Positions 53,895-63,515 are shown, numbered from the stretch's first letter. The stretch: 64,000 nt of DNA from Mycobacterium sp. 852014-50255_SCH5639931 (GCF_001665605.1 NZ_LZSV01000034.1:186001-250000), one strand, 5' to 3'. Program-made: numbers and translations. Notes: a model not told the origin generated them from the letters alone.

Positions 53895-54578
53895 TCAATG
53901 TTGGCTCAACACGTCCACCAGGAGCCGAAGCTGCGCGTCGAACACCGCCTCGGGGTCTGTCAGGGTATCCGCGCCGTATTGCCCGAACACCTCGAGACTG
54001 ATCGCACCCAGCACCCCCGCCCACAACAGGAAGCACTTGGCGACCACCTGATCATCGCCGGGAAACCCGAACTCCTGGCGAATCCGCTCAAAGTCCGACG
54101 ACATCGGTTGGGGCGCAACGGTATCGGTCAGCCTGATGTCGCCGGTGGCAATGCCGGACGCCACGGCGTCGAAAAAGGCCGCCACCACCCGGGTTCCCAC
54201 GGCTACGGTGCGCTCCGGCGGTGCGTGATAGCCGGGCACCGGGCTGCCGTACAGCAGGGCCCAGCGGGCCGGGTGCGCGACGGCCCACTCCCGTGTCGCC
54301 CGGGAAATGGCGATGACATCGTCGCTCCAAAGGTCCCCGACCGCCTCGCGGGCGCGATCGACGGCGTCGGCCAGGTCCGAGTAGGCGTCGACCAGCAGCA
54401 AGGTCAGCAGCTCGTCGCGGCTGGACACGTAGCGGTACACGGCCGACGACACCATGCCGAGGTCACGGGCGATCGCACGCACGGACAACCCGGCCGCACC
54501 GCGGTCGACCAGCTGCTGGCGACCGAGCTGGATGATGCGCGCCTCGATCTGCTGCCGGGTCTCCTGGCGTTTGCCCAC
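53895..54578 (-). CDS. TetR-family regulator
   Basis: 227 residues. The N-terminal helix-turn-helix is VDRGAAGLSVRAIARDLGMVSSAVYRYVSSRDELL, shown here by LGMVSSAVYRYVSSRDELL. The C-terminal region includes AHPARWALLYGSPVPGY, as in the Rv1816 family. It is the Rv1816 orthologue by order. The ligand is unknown. The start is GTG 54578, with CAGACT six bases before it. It diverges from an F420-type reductase gene, with a perfect 17-base palindrome in the shared 112-base gap, which strongly suggests it controls that gene. Confidence 0.88.
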   Translation of the reverse strand: MGKRQETRQQIEARIIQLGRQQLVDRGAAGLSVRAIARDLGMVSSAVYRYVSSRDELLTLLLVDAYSDLADAVDRAREAVGDLWSDDVIAISRATREWAVAHPARWALLYGSPVPGYHAPPERTVAVGTRVVAAFFDAVASGIATGDIRLTDTVAPQPMSSDFERIRQEFGFPGDDQVVAKCFLLWAGVLGAISLEVFGQYGADTLTDPEAVFDAQLRLLVDVLSQH

Positions 54579-54649
54579 GCGGTCAGTCTGGCATAACCGA
54601 GATCACCGCTCTTGCTTTCTGGCCAGGAGTGTGGCAGTGTCGCCGGTTT

Positions 54650-54666
54650 AGAGAGCACTGCTCTCT
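54650..54666. promoter_or_regulatory. TetR operator candidate (perfect palindrome)
   Basis: AGAGAGCA-C-TGCTCTCT is an exact 17-base dyad centred at 54658, typical in size and GAGCA/TGCTC core of TetR-family operators. It lies 25 bases before the reductase ATG and 72 bases from the TetR start. Confidence 0.7.
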
Positions 54667-54690
54667 GGAGATTGCGAGAGAGGATGCGAC

Positions 54691-55146
54691 ATGTCCACCC
54701 GATACGAAGAACCGAGCGGGGTCGTGCGGGCCGCCAACGCGGTGATCCGCTGGCTTGCCGAGATGGGTGTCAGCATCGCCGGCACCCATGCGCTGCGGGT
54801 GCGCGGGCGCAAAAGTGGGAAGACGCGGGCGGTCGTCATCAATCTGCTGACCGTTGACGGGGTGGACTACCTGGTCTCACCGCGCGGCAACACCCAGTGG
54901 GCCCGCAACGTGCGGGCTGCGGGCGTCGTCGAAACCGGCCCGCGCTGGCGCCGGCGCCGCGCCCGGGTCAGCGAGGTGGGCGACGCGGCCAAACCGGAAC
55001 TGCTGCGGCGCTATCTGGAGCGCTGGTACTGGCAGGTCAAGGACTACGTTGCCGGGCTGACCCCGGACAGCACCGACGAGGAGTTCCGCGCCGTCGCACC
55101 CACGATCCCGGTGTTCGCCCTCGCGGAGGCGGACGAGGCCCGTTGA
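54691..55146 (+). CDS. F420-dependent reductase-like protein (FDOR / DUF385)
   Basis: 151 residues of the split-barrel deazaflavin-dependent nitroreductase family: GTHALRVRGRKSGKTRAVV, NLLTVDGVDYLVSPRG, NTQWARNVRAAGVVE and the C-terminal PVFALAEADEA. Relatives include Ddn, which activates nitroimidazoles, and other F420H2-dependent reductases. The conserved GRKSGK loop usually contacts the F420 tail. ATG 54691 has AGAGAGG seven bases upstream. It is divergent from the TetR gene. I do not recall its equivalent beside Rv1816. Confidence 0.84.
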   Translation: MSTRYEEPSGVVRAANAVIRWLAEMGVSIAGTHALRVRGRKSGKTRAVVINLLTVDGVDYLVSPRGNTQWARNVRAAGVVETGPRWRRRRARVSEVGDAAKPELLRRYLERWYWQVKDYVAGLTPDSTDEEFRAVAPTIPVFALAEADEAR

Positions 55147-55151
55147 ATCGC

Positions 55152-55835
55152 CTAGCGGGCGCCCCCGCGCGTCACGCCGAGGTCCTCACGGACTTCCTCT
55201 GAGGTGGCCCGCCACGACACCGCCGCCGGGAAATCCCCCCACACGCTGTTGAAGATTCCCACGAGCAGCCCCGGACCGGCGCTGGAAGGCAGGTACACCG
55301 GGCCACCCGAATCGCCGTTGTGGCTCTGCACGCCGTGCGACATGGTGAACCAGCCGTTGTTCACGCTCTCCACCGTTCCGCAGGTTTCGCCGGTGCTGAC
55401 GCCGAAGTGACAGATCGCCTGTCCGGGAGCGAGCGCCGCCGCTGGATTCGAGATCAGTGGACGCCCGCCCGGCAGGACGTTGTTCGCCATCACGCCGTTG
55501 TCCAGCACGATCGCCTCGTAGTCGGTGATCAGCTGGTCGGTGGCCACCGTCGTGCCGCTGGGGGTGTTGTCCCGGAAGGCGGCCAGGCGGCCGATGACGG
55601 CCCCGCCCCGGTCGGTGACGACGCCCGCGCCGCCGCGGCAGTGCCCCGCGGTGAACGCGATCTTGAGGTTGGGGTCGACGTAGCCCAGCGTGCAGACGCG
55701 ATTGTCCTGGCGGATCTCCATGCCCGGATAGACCATGACGGGGTCGGCTTTGGCCGGCGCAGGCGGCATCGATTGCGCGAACGCGGCCACGGTGATCGAA
55801 GCGGTGAACGCTCGCATTGCCAGGCGACGCACCAT
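55152..55835 (-). CDS. Secreted trypsin-like serine protease
   Basis: 227 residues. A signal peptide ([19 protein letters not shown], cleavage after AKA near residue 30) leads to a chymotrypsin-fold core. The triad is His in FTAGHC, a likely Asp in TDYEAIVL, and Ser in GDSGGPVYL; two cysteine pairs (CTLGY/GHC, CHFGV/CGTV) may form disulfides. It is Rv1815 by order. ATG 55835 is chosen at the signal peptide; the longer in-frame start at 56072 would overlap the neighbour. The substrate is unknown. Confidence 0.86.
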   Translation of the reverse strand: MVRRLAMRAFTASITVAAFAQSMPPAPAKADPVMVYPGMEIRQDNRVCTLGYVDPNLKIAFTAGHCRGGAGVVTDRGGAVIGRLAAFRDNTPSGTTVATDQLITDYEAIVLDNGVMANNVLPGGRPLISNPAAALAPGQAICHFGVSTGETCGTVESVNNGWFTMSHGVQSHNGDSGGPVYLPSSAGPGLLVGIFNSVWGDFPAAVSWRATSEEVREDLGVTRGGAR

Positions 55836-55929
55836 CCACTCCGATCCGTCCGGGCCAAATCTCGACCGATTTGAGATTACGGCGTGACTTTCCGTTACGC
55901 AGAAGTCTTCGCGCCGTCCGCCGCCGGCG

Positions 55930-56862
55930 TTACGGAGATGTCGCCAGGGAAACGGCGGCCTCGGTGCGGTCCGCGGTGCGTGGAGCCCAGCCCGGCGGGC
56001 CGAAGACATAGCCCAGACGGTCGCGCAGCCGGGTCGCGGAACGCCAGTCGTGGGCGATCGCGACGTATTCACGGATCTGCAGCTTCCAGATGTTGAACGT
56101 GTCGACCCGCTTGGTCAGGCCGTAGTGCGGGCGGAACAACTCGGCCTGGAAGCTGCCGAACAGCCGGTCCCAGAGGATGAGGATTCCGCCGTAGTTCTTG
56201 TCGAGGTAGATCTGGTCCATCCCGTGGTGCACCCGGTGATGTGACGGGGTGTTGAAGACGAATTCGAATGGCCGTGGCAGCTTGTCGATCCGCTCGGTGT
56301 GCACCCAGAACTGGTAGATCAGGCTGATCGAGAAACTGAAGAACACCATCCAGGGCGGGATCCCCAGCAGCGGCAGGGGCACCCACATCAGGATTTCGCC
56401 GCTGTTGTTCCACTTCTGGCGCAGCGCGGTCGCGAAGTTGAAGTATTCGCTGGAGTGATGGGCTTGGTGTGTCGCCCAGATCAGCCGGACCCGGTGTGCG
56501 ATCCGGTGGTAGGCGTAATACAGCAGGTCGACACCGACGAGTGCGATGACCCAGGTGTACCAATGGGCCGCCGACAGGTGCCACGGCGCCACGTAGGCAT
56601 AGATCGCGGCGTAGCCGAACAGGGCCAGCGTCTTCCACGCGGCGGTGGTGCCCACCGACACCAGTCCCATCGAGATGCTGGCGAGCGAGTCGCGGGTCAG
56701 GTAGGCGCCGGACACGGGCCGCTCGTTCTCGACGATGCTCTCCAGCTTTCGGGCGGCCGACCATTCCAGGGCCAACAGCAGCAAGAAGAACGGAACGGCG
56801 AGCAGCACGGGGTCCCGCAGCTGCGGGGGCAGCGCCGACACGAAGGCTGAAAGCGTACTCAC
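55930..56862 (-). CDS. erg3: Fatty acid hydroxylase/sterol desaturase-like membrane protein
   Basis: 310 residues with four hydrophobic regions. The di-iron histidine boxes of the family are clear: [17 protein letters not shown] and the later HHRVHHGMD. These bind the metal pair used for O2-dependent hydroxylation or desaturation of lipids. It is annotated erg3 (Rv1814) in M. tuberculosis although no sterol pathway is known there. The start is GTG 56862, seven bases after TAGTCT (56870-56875); ATG 56868 is two codons earlier, only one base after that -10, so it is less likely. It is divergent from the NDH-2-like gene. Confidence 0.86.
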   Translation of the reverse strand: MSTLSAFVSALPPQLRDPVLLAVPFFLLLLALEWSAARKLESIVENERPVSGAYLTRDSLASISMGLVSVGTTAAWKTLALFGYAAIYAYVAPWHLSAAHWYTWVIALVGVDLLYYAYHRIAHRVRLIWATHQAHHSSEYFNFATALRQKWNNSGEILMWVPLPLLGIPPWMVFFSFSISLIYQFWVHTERIDKLPRPFEFVFNTPSHHRVHHGMDQIYLDKNYGGILILWDRLFGSFQAELFRPHYGLTKRVDTFNIWKLQIREYVAIAHDWRSATRLRDRLGYVFGPPGWAPRTADRTEAAVSLATSP

Positions 56863-56962
56863 AGGCATAAGACTACGACGACCGACCGGACAGTCAGGTC
56901 GCCTTGGTCCGACATCCGGCCCACACTGGGTTGACGGGCCGAACGACGCGAGGTGTGGGCAG

Positions 56963-58159
56963 TTGACCGCTGTGGTGGTGATCGGCTCGGGCTTTGCCGG
57001 ATTATGGGCGGCGCTCGGCGCAGCCCGCCGCCTCGACGAGCTGGCCATTCCGACGGGCGCGGTCGACATCACCGTGTTGGCCACCCAACCCTTCCACGAC
57101 ATCCGGGTGCGCAATTACGAGGCCGACCTGCGCCCATGCCGCGTCCCGCTCGCCGGACTGCTCGACCCCGTCGGTGTGGCACATGTCGTCACCGAGGTGA
57201 CCGCGATCGACACCGACGCTCGCACCGTCGCCACATCAGGTGGCGTGACGTACGACTACGACCGGTTGGTGCTGGCCTCGGGCAGCCAGGTTCGCAAACC
57301 CGCCGTACCGGGTCTGCGGGAGTTCGGCTTCGACGTCGACACCTATGACGGTGCCGTTGCGTTGCGGGACCATCCGCTTCGGCTCGCCGACGGTTCCCCG
57401 ACGGCAGCGGCGGGCACGGTCGTCGTGGTCGGGGCGGGACTGACCGGCATCGAAGTGGCGTGCGAGCTACCGGACAGGTTGCGGCGGCTGTTCGCTGGGA
57501 GCACTGTCACTACCCGAGTGGTGCTGTTGGATCGAAGCCGCATCGGCTCCGACATGGGCGCCTCGGCGCGTCCGGTGATCGAAGCCGCGCTGGCGGCCAA
57601 CGGCGTCGAGACCCGGGCGGGCGTGGGCGTCGCCGCGATCAGCGAGCGCGGTGTGTCGCTGACCTCGGGCGACCACCTGGCGGCGGCCACGGTGGTGTGG
57701 TGTGCCGGCATGCGGGCCAGCTCGCTGACCGAGCAGCTGCCGGTGGCGCGCGACCGCCTGGGGCGGGTGCCCGTCGATGACTTTCTGCGGGTCATCGGCG
57801 TCCCCGCAATTTTTGCCGCGGGCGACGTCGCCGCCGCCCGTATGGACGACGACCACCTGTCGGTGATGTCGTGTCAACACGGCCGCCCGATGGGACGCTA
57901 CGCCGGTTACAACGTGATCAGCGACCTGTTCGGCGAGCCGCTGCTGGCTCTCCGAATCCCTTGGTATGTAACGGTTCTCGACCTCGGACCGGCCGGCGCG
58001 GTTTACACCGAAGGATGGGATCGGCTGCTGGTGTCAAGTGGCGAACGGGCCAAGGCGACGAAGCGGACGATCAACACCCGGCGGATCTACCCGCCGCTGA
58101 CCGGGAACCGTGCCGACCTCCTGGCCGCGGCCGCGCCGGAGCTGCAGTCACGCCCCTAA
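56963..58159 (+). CDS. NDH-2-like FAD oxidoreductase
   Basis: 398 residues. VVVIGSGFAGLWAALGAA binds FAD, VVVVGAGLTGIEVACELP binds the nicotinamide, and AIFAAGDVAAARMDDDHLSVM with SCQHGRPMGRYAGYN closes the flavin site. It lacks the C-terminal membrane helices of Ndh, so it may use another acceptor. It is Rv1812c by order. Start TTG 56963 (MTAVVVIG) matches the M. tuberculosis N-terminus as I recall, with GAGG nine bases upstream; the in-frame extension is not conserved. Its TAA stop overlaps that of mgtC. Confidence 0.85.
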   Translation: MTAVVVIGSGFAGLWAALGAARRLDELAIPTGAVDITVLATQPFHDIRVRNYEADLRPCRVPLAGLLDPVGVAHVVTEVTAIDTDARTVATSGGVTYDYDRLVLASGSQVRKPAVPGLREFGFDVDTYDGAVALRDHPLRLADGSPTAAAGTVVVVGAGLTGIEVACELPDRLRRLFAGSTVTTRVVLLDRSRIGSDMGASARPVIEAALAANGVETRAGVGVAAISERGVSLTSGDHLAAATVVWCAGMRASSLTEQLPVARDRLGRVPVDDFLRVIGVPAIFAAGDVAAARMDDDHLSVMSCQHGRPMGRYAGYNVISDLFGEPLLALRIPWYVTVLDLGPAGAVYTEGWDRLLVSSGERAKATKRTINTRRIYPPLTGNRADLLAAAAPELQSRP

Positions 58160-58869
58160 CGGTCCGATTGCGCTTCGTCGCCGGCGTACCACTGCACCGC
58201 GCGAACTCCCGGCTGCAGCGACAGCTCCGCCACCAACCGCTCCAGCCGGGACGGGGCGTCGCCGTCCATGAGTAGGTGCGCGGTCAACGTGACCTCGTCG
58301 TCGCCGGACCGTCCGGTATGGATGCCGCGCAGCGTGATGTCGTTGCCGCTCGCGTGCTGCACGATCTGAGCGCGCGCGTACTGCTCGTGTTTCGGGCGGG
58401 AGACCACCTGCACCAGGTAGGGCCGCAAACTTTCGTCTTCGTCGCCGGTGTTGTCGCGGTCGATCAGTCGGCCGAGGGGGCGCCCGAACACGTGAATGGC
58501 GATGACGGTCCCGGTGCCGATCAGCGCGAACACCAGGTGTCCCGACGCCGCCAGGACGCCGATCGCCGCAGAACACCACAGGGTGGCCGCGGTGTTGAGG
58601 CCCCGGACGTTGACGCCCTCGCGCAGGATGACGCCACCGCCGAGGAATCCGATGCCGGACACCACGTACGACGCCACCCTGGTGGGGCTGGTGTCCGCGG
58701 TGGCGGCGGCATAGAGCACGAACAACGTCGCGCCGCCGGCGACCAGCGCGTTGGTCCGCAGGCCGGCCCGGCGCGCCCGCCATTGCCGCTCCAGGCCGAT
58801 GAGGGCGCCACATCCCACGCCGACGGCGAGCCGGAGCGCGAAATCGGCGACGCTCAGCGTGGTCTCCAT
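58156..58869 (-). CDS. mgtC: MgtC-family membrane protein
   Basis: 237 residues. The N-terminal half is the MgtC domain, GCGALIGLERQWRARRAGLRT, GGATLFVLYA and VVSGIGFLGGGVILREG, with four helices. The C-terminal half (LRPYLVQVVSRPKHEQ onward) is a soluble ACT-like domain. MgtC is needed for growth in low magnesium and in macrophages in M. tuberculosis (Rv1811). ATG 58869 has AAGGAG six bases upstream; the in-frame start at 58911 has none. It converges on the NDH-2-like gene. Confidence 0.9.
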   Translation of the reverse strand: METTLSVADFALRLAVGVGCGALIGLERQWRARRAGLRTNALVAGGATLFVLYAAATADTSPTRVASYVVSGIGFLGGGVILREGVNVRGLNTAATLWCSAAIGVLAASGHLVFALIGTGTVIAIHVFGRPLGRLIDRDNTGDEDESLRPYLVQVVSRPKHEQYARAQIVQHASGNDITLRGIHTGRSGDDEVTLTAHLLMDGDAPSRLERLVAELSLQPGVRAVQWYAGDEAQSDR

Positions 58870-59015
58870 CGGCACTCCTTCCCCCGAGTCAGCACCGGCG
58901 GAGCTAATCACTCTCAGGTGAACGGCAGGTGGCCCCGAGCCGAACCGGATGCGTTGCGTCCATGCGTGCGAAATCCATGCGCCGCCAAACGGTTCCCGTT
59001 ATGGCCGACGCCAGG

Positions 59016-59336
59016 CTAGCCCTTGTTGAGTTGCTGGGGACAATAGAATTTCGCGGCGATCGCCAGGAACGACGTGGCGTGTTCCGTAGTGAGCCCGGGA
59101 TTTTGGCCCTTCAAATCGTTGACCATCTGGGGGCCGTATTCGCCATTGCCCATTGCAGTGCACACCGCTTGGGCGAACTGGACCGCTGCCTCCGGCGTCT
59201 TGTAGGTGATGCCCGCGCTTCGCAGCGACGCGAGAAAGCTCACCTCGTCGACGCCGCCCGCATCCGGCTCGCCGTGCGCGGGCGCGGCGAGCGCGATCGC
59301 GGCGGGAACGGCGATCAGCGCCAGCAGCAGCCTCAT
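59016..59336 (-). CDS. Secreted DUF732 protein (copy 1)
   Basis: 106 residues. A signal peptide (MRLLLALIAVPAAIALAAP, cleavage after AHG) is followed by the DUF732 domain: SFLASLRSAGITYKTPEAAV, two cysteines (AVCTAM, FYCPQQ) and FLAIAAKFYCPQQL. The family is secreted and restricted mainly to mycobacteria; its function is unknown. ATG 59354 is an alternative start. It is a paralogue of the next gene, 99 bases away, and resembles Rv1810. Confidence 0.8.
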   Translation of the reverse strand: MRLLLALIAVPAAIALAAPAHGEPDAGGVDEVSFLASLRSAGITYKTPEAAVQFAQAVCTAMGNGEYGPQMVNDLKGQNPGLTTEHATSFLAIAAKFYCPQQLNKG

Positions 59337-59435
59337 AACCGGTGATTGTCTCATGGCGTGACGCCGACTGCAGCACTGGCTCGGCTTAGCGAAATAGCTT
59401 GTGGGCCAGTGTAATACAGCCTACACCAGCCCCGA

Positions 59436-59759
59436 TCAGGCCTTGTTGAGCTGGTGCGGACAGTAGTATTTCGCGGAGATCATGGCGAAGTTGGAAGCCA
59501 TCTCCATGTCCATGCCCGGATTGTGCATCTTCACGTCATGGACCAGCTCCAAGCCCGATTCCCCGTTGTTCAGGCACGAACACACCGCCCGGCCCGCCCC
59601 GACGGCCGCATCCGGACTTGCGAAGCCGAAGCCGGCAGTATGCAGGGCGGCGAGGAACGCCCCGTCATCGCCGTCCGGTACGGGTGGAGGATCGGCGTAT
59701 GCCGGTGCGGCCAGGCCGATCATGACGGGCACGCCCAGTAGAACCAGTAACCGTTTCAT
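59436..59759 (-). CDS. Secreted DUF732 protein (copy 2)
   Basis: 107 residues with signal peptide MKRLLVLLGVPVMIGLAAP (cleavage after AYA, residue 22). The mature part shows FLAALHTAGFGFASPDAAVG, AVCSCLNNGES and MISAKYYCPHQLNKA. It has an extra cysteine (CSC) compared with copy 1. A good ribosome site (AAGGAAGG) precedes ATG 59759. It lies between the PPE genes and copy 1, probably in the same transcript direction. The function is unknown. Confidence 0.82.
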   Translation of the reverse strand: MKRLLVLLGVPVMIGLAAPAYADPPPVPDGDDGAFLAALHTAGFGFASPDAAVGAGRAVCSCLNNGESGLELVHDVKMHNPGMDMEMASNFAMISAKYYCPHQLNKA

Positions 59760-59807
59760 TGCTCGCCTTCCTTGCGCATAGCTGCAGGGGTTGAATCATG
59801 TTGGCCA

Positions 59808-61226
59808 TTAACCTAATTGGACATCGGCGGGCAGAACTTTGGACTTGTCGCCCTTTTTCAGGTGCACGGCGTGGATGCCGGGTTTCTTCGCCAGCTGCTC
59901 GAGCAGGGCGTCGAGACCTTCCTGGTCGACGTTGTGGTGCTGCACGGTTTCGGGTTTCTCCGAAATCTGCGCGACCAGACGCTTCAGCTGTTCCGGCGAT
60001 TGCTTGTCTTTGAGGTCCTTGATGGGTTTCATCCGGTTGCGCACGCCGGCGCCGACCACGGTGGGCCCCCCGGAGCCGAGGGCGCTGCCCAGCATCCCCG
60101 CCATCCCCATCGAACTGAACAGGCTGCCCTCGCCCAGCGCGGCCGCCGGCACCGCCTCGGGTCCCGCGGCCGACAGTGCCGCGGCAACCGTTCGGATGGC
60201 CGGGGTGGCCGAGGCCCAGCTGGGCGGAACGCTCAACTGGCCCACCAACGTGCCACGCGCGAAACCCGCCGTCGGGGTGATCGCGTCGTAGAGCGTGCCC
60301 CGGCCGAAGCCCAGCGCCCCCAGGCCGGCGCCCAGCGCGTCCTTCGGTAGCGCGCCGTAGGCGGCGGGTGGGGCGAACTTGAGCCACTGCGACAGGGGGA
60401 AGTTGATCAGCAATCCGACGTCGTTGAACTGTGTGGTCAGGCCCAACGGCACCTTGACCGCGTTGTACATGGCCGTGATCAACGGCGTGCCGCCAGGAGT
60501 TGTGCCGAAGCCTTTCAAGAAGGTGGTGATGGTGGTGTTGTATTGGGTGGCGAGCTGCGAGAGCCATGCCAGTATCGGGTTGCCCGCCGTCGCGGTCGTG
60601 GTCAGCGAGTTGGCTGCCGCGCTGACCGTTGACCCGGCATTGCCGGCGGAGGTGCCGGCACTTTGGCTTATCGCGGCCGCCTGCATCGTTGTGCCGGCAG
60701 TGTTCGTGGTCGCGGGCGGCTCCGCGAACGGGGTAAACCTCGAGGCCGCCTCCGACGAGGTGGCGTAGCTGTCCATCGCCACGGCGTCCTGGGCCCACAT
60801 CTCGCTGTACTGGGTCTCGGTGGTCGCGATCGCGGCAGTGTTCTGCCCGAACAGGTTGGTCGCCATCAGCTGCGCCAACAGGGCACGGTTCTCCGCGATC
60901 ACCGGTGGCGGCACGTGCGCAGCGAACGCCGCCTCGTACGCGGCTACCGCCGCGTTGGCCTGAGCGGCGGCTTCCTGGGCCTGAATTGCGGTCTGCTGCA
61001 TCCAGGTCACATAGGGTGCGGCCGCCGAGGCCATGGCAGTTGATGAGGGGCCCACCCATGGCCCGGTGGCCAGGCTCGAAACCACCGACGAATAGGCCGA
61101 CGCCGCGGACTGCAACTCCGCGGCCAGGTTCTCCCATGCGGTTGCGGCCGCCACCAACGACTCCGGTCCCGGACCGGCATACATCCGGCCCGAATTGAAC
61201 TCCGGCGGAAAGGCTCCGTAAAACAT
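59808..61226 (-). CDS. PPE-SVP family protein with Lys-rich tail
   Basis: 472 residues. The N-terminal PPE domain (1-180) begins MFYGAFPPEFNSGRMY and contains the WxG-type TGPWVGPSSTAMASAA motif. The central region has the SVP subfamily signature GQLSVPPSWASATP near residue 325. The last 77 residues form a polar, lysine-rich segment (MKPIKDLKDKQSPEQLKRL onward), unlike the hydrophobic C-termini of most PPE-SVP proteins. PPE proteins are exported by type VII systems, ESX-5 for this group, and act at the surface. AAGGGA precedes ATG 61226. It is in the place of PPE33 (Rv1809). Confidence 0.9.
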   Translation of the reverse strand: MFYGAFPPEFNSGRMYAGPGPESLVAAATAWENLAAELQSAASAYSSVVSSLATGPWVGPSSTAMASAAAPYVTWMQQTAIQAQEAAAQANAAVAAYEAAFAAHVPPPVIAENRALLAQLMATNLFGQNTAAIATTETQYSEMWAQDAVAMDSYATSSEAASRFTPFAEPPATTNTAGTTMQAAAISQSAGTSAGNAGSTVSAAANSLTTTATAGNPILAWLSQLATQYNTTITTFLKGFGTTPGGTPLITAMYNAVKVPLGLTTQFNDVGLLINFPLSQWLKFAPPAAYGALPKDALGAGLGALGFGRGTLYDAITPTAGFARGTLVGQLSVPPSWASATPAIRTVAAALSAAGPEAVPAAALGEGSLFSSMGMAGMLGSALGSGGPTVVGAGVRNRMKPIKDLKDKQSPEQLKRLVAQISEKPETVQHHNVDQEGLDALLEQLAKKPGIHAVHLKKGDKSKVLPADVQLG

Positions 61227-61299
61227 CTGTGATCCCTTACCTGGTGGCTGGCGGCTGGGTGGACGGTGCTGGGCTGGTGTGCGGTGTGTTCATGGCGGG

Positions 61300-62553
61300 T
61301 CACTCCTCGATGCACGGGATGACGATGATGGTGGCGGCGGCCGGGTCGGCCTCGGCAACGGCACCGCCCAGCGAGCTGGCCGCTGCGGCGGCACTTCCGC
61401 TCATGGGGTGGGTCGCGCTCGCGGCGACGGCCCGCCCCAGCAGGCTGGACAGACCCATTTGGCTGAAGACGCCCTCTTCGCCGGCCAGCGCAGCGGCCGG
61501 GCCGGCAGCCAGGTTGGTGGGCATCACCTGGGCGACGGTGCGGATGGTCGGCGCCGCCTCCGTCCAGCCCTGCGGTACCGACATGCTGCCGACGAGGGGC
61601 GCTTTGCCCATGGAGCCCGAAACCGGTCCGACGGCGGAGCTCAGCATGGGCCGGACAGCGCTGGGTCCGCTGGTCAGTGGCGCCAGTGCCCCGGAGATCG
61701 CCTTCGGGCCGGACAAATAGGCCGCGGCGCTCTGGCCGTTCTGACCCCAGGCGTACGCCTGACCGAACGACAGGAAGGGGCCACCCGGGACGCTGCTCCA
61801 TGACTGGGGCGAATACGGACCCGTCAGCACCGACCAGATGTTGTTCCAGTAGTCGAGGTTTTGCCCGATTCCGGTGGTGATTCCAGTCCCCGTCGTAGGG
61901 TTGGCCGCCGCGACGTTGCCGGCGTTCATCAGGGGTTGCAGCGTGCTCAGCTGAGAGGCGGTGTTGGAGCTCGATTGCGCACCCGACTGCGTGACCGCGG
62001 CCGCCTGCATCGGGCCGGCCGACTCGTTGGTGGTCCTCGGCGGCTCGGCGAACGGCGTCAGTTGGGATGCGGTCGCCGACGACGCCGCGTAGCCGTACAT
62101 CGCGGCGGCGTCCTGGGCCCACATCTCCATGTATTGGGCTTCGGTGGCGGCGATCGCCGGGGTGTTCTGGCCGAGGATGTTGGTGGCGATGAGCGTTGCC
62201 AGCAGCGCGCGATTGGCCGCGATCACCGGTGGCGGCACCGTGGCTGCGAACGCCGCCTCGTAGGCGCCCGCGGCCAGCTTGGCCTGGGCGCCGGCCTCCT
62301 CCGCCTGAGCGCCGGTGGCGTTCATCCACGCCACGTATGGCGCGGCGGCGGCTGCCATTGCTATCGACGACGGACCCGTCCACGGCCCCGTCGCCAGCGT
62401 CTCGATGGTCGAGCCGTACGAGGCGCTTGTGGCCTGCAGCTCCGCGGCCAATTCGTCCCACGCCGCCGCAGCGGCCAGCAGCGGACCCGACCCCGCACCG
62501 ACGTACATCCGCCCCGAGTTGATCTCCGGCGGAAGCGCTCCGAAGTCCAACAT
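61300..62553 (-). CDS. PPE-SVP family protein
   Basis: 417 residues. [20 protein letters not shown] opens the PPE domain, [20 protein letters not shown] holds the WxG motif, and [14 protein letters not shown] near residue 330 is the SVP signature. The C-terminus ends [15 protein letters not shown] lies six bases before ATG 62553, and TACCCT (62584-62589) is a likely -10. It lies 73 bases upstream of the second PPE gene, with which it probably forms an operon. No PE gene is seen next to it; the usual esx partner pair upstream is broken. Confidence 0.92.
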   Translation of the reverse strand: MLDFGALPPEINSGRMYVGAGSGPLLAAAAAWDELAAELQATSASYGSTIETLATGPWTGPSSIAMAAAAAPYVAWMNATGAQAEEAGAQAKLAAGAYEAAFAATVPPPVIAANRALLATLIATNILGQNTPAIAATEAQYMEMWAQDAAAMYGYAASSATASQLTPFAEPPRTTNESAGPMQAAAVTQSGAQSSSNTASQLSTLQPLMNAGNVAAANPTTGTGITTGIGQNLDYWNNIWSVLTGPYSPQSWSSVPGGPFLSFGQAYAWGQNGQSAAAYLSGPKAISGALAPLTSGPSAVRPMLSSAVGPVSGSMGKAPLVGSMSVPQGWTEAAPTIRTVAQVMPTNLAAGPAAALAGEEGVFSQMGLSSLLGRAVAASATHPMSGSAAAAASSLGGAVAEADPAAATIIVIPCIEE

Positions 62554-63169
62554 CGACTACCTCCCGTCCCTCAAGTGGCCGCCAGGGTAGGCGCGGCTTT
62601 GCTGCCTCGGCCGCAACCGCGGCAAGGTTCTAATGAAATCCATCAGATCCGTTTTTGAAGCCACGAGCTCATTCCACATACTTCAAACAACGGGCCATTC
62701 CCTCCCTAACTCAAATCCACGAAGATTGCGCGACTCAACCCGCCATCCGCCCATGAATATAAGAGCATTGTGTCGGTAACGCATTTCAGGCCGCGTTCCC
62801 TCCACGTAACCAACTGTAAAAAGCAAATGTCACACCGTCATCGACTCTTGTGAGAACTTGTGGACGCACAGCTATTTGTGTGTGATTTTGCATACACCGA
62901 GGTAGTCGACGCTAAAAGCACAGTTAAGCAGCGGTTTAGCGCGACGCGCAAACCGCCATTTCTGGCAATGGAAGTCCTACGGATCGACGTTATTATCGAT
63001 CGCGCTAAATTGATTTCCAGCTGAATGCAGGACGGATTGGAAGCGCTGAATCCCTCCTATCGCCCTATGGCAAGGCAGCAGAAATACGCATATGGAGCAT
63101 ATGCGCGATGTCGGTCGCGTATTAAACCCGCAAGCTCAGAGCAAGCGTGTCAACCCGATCGGGACGCAA
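62554..63169. promoter_or_regulatory. AT-richer spacer upstream of the PPE genes with a strong hairpin
   Basis: 616 bases without a supported gene and visibly richer in A and T than the surroundings, a feature of DNA bound by Lsr2 or EspR near type VII loci. The PPE promoter is at its left end (TACCCT, 62584-62589). At 62931-62956, GCGGTTT-A-GCGCG and CGCGC-AAACCGC form a near-perfect inverted repeat, which could end transcription from the broken esx genes. Confidence 0.5.
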
Positions 63170-63452
63170 TTACGCCCAACCGAAGCCGACGGCGTTGTCG
63201 GTGCTGGCCATGTTGCTGCCGGCGGTCTAGAACTTCTGCCCGTGGGCCATTGGCCGTTGCTGGATCACCCGGAAGCTGCGACCAAGCCGGGTGATGAACC
63301 CCCGGCGGGCCACCGAGTCCGCACCGCCGCGGCAGCCTCGCGCGGCCGGTGCGTCGCGAACGAGGCTGACGCTCGGTCACCACCGACGCCGCGTGGACGC
63401 GAACGGTGGCTCCATGCCCGCCTGCCTCGCCGAACTGATAGCCGATTGCCAT
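63170..63452 (-). pseudogene. Broken EsxN/EsxI-like gene
   Basis: Reverse strand: ATG 63452 begins MAIGYQFGEAGGHGATVRVH, close to the EsxN-type start. After about residue 32 a two-base deletion shifts the frame; the new frame reads VRDAPAARGCRGGADSVARR then GFITRLGRSFRVIQQ and ends SNMASTDNAVGFGWA before TAA (63170-63172). The total length, 283 bases, is two less than the 285 of EsxN. The WXG tryptophan is changed (GCRGG for DFWGG), and a TAG at 63227-63229 replaces the Gln of GQKVQAAG. This is a genuine decayed paralogue, most like the QILSS/Mtb9.9 group linked to ESX-5. Confidence 0.8.
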
Positions 63453-63515
63453 GGTGTTGTTCCCCTACTGTTCACCCACACGAAGGGTAGATGGGCTACT
63501 CTGCCGCGCCGCTGA

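Noticed and set aside
63025-63294. Plus-strand 89-codon frame in the right-hand spacer
   Set aside because: It overlaps the broken esxN-like gene antisense and has no recognisable content.
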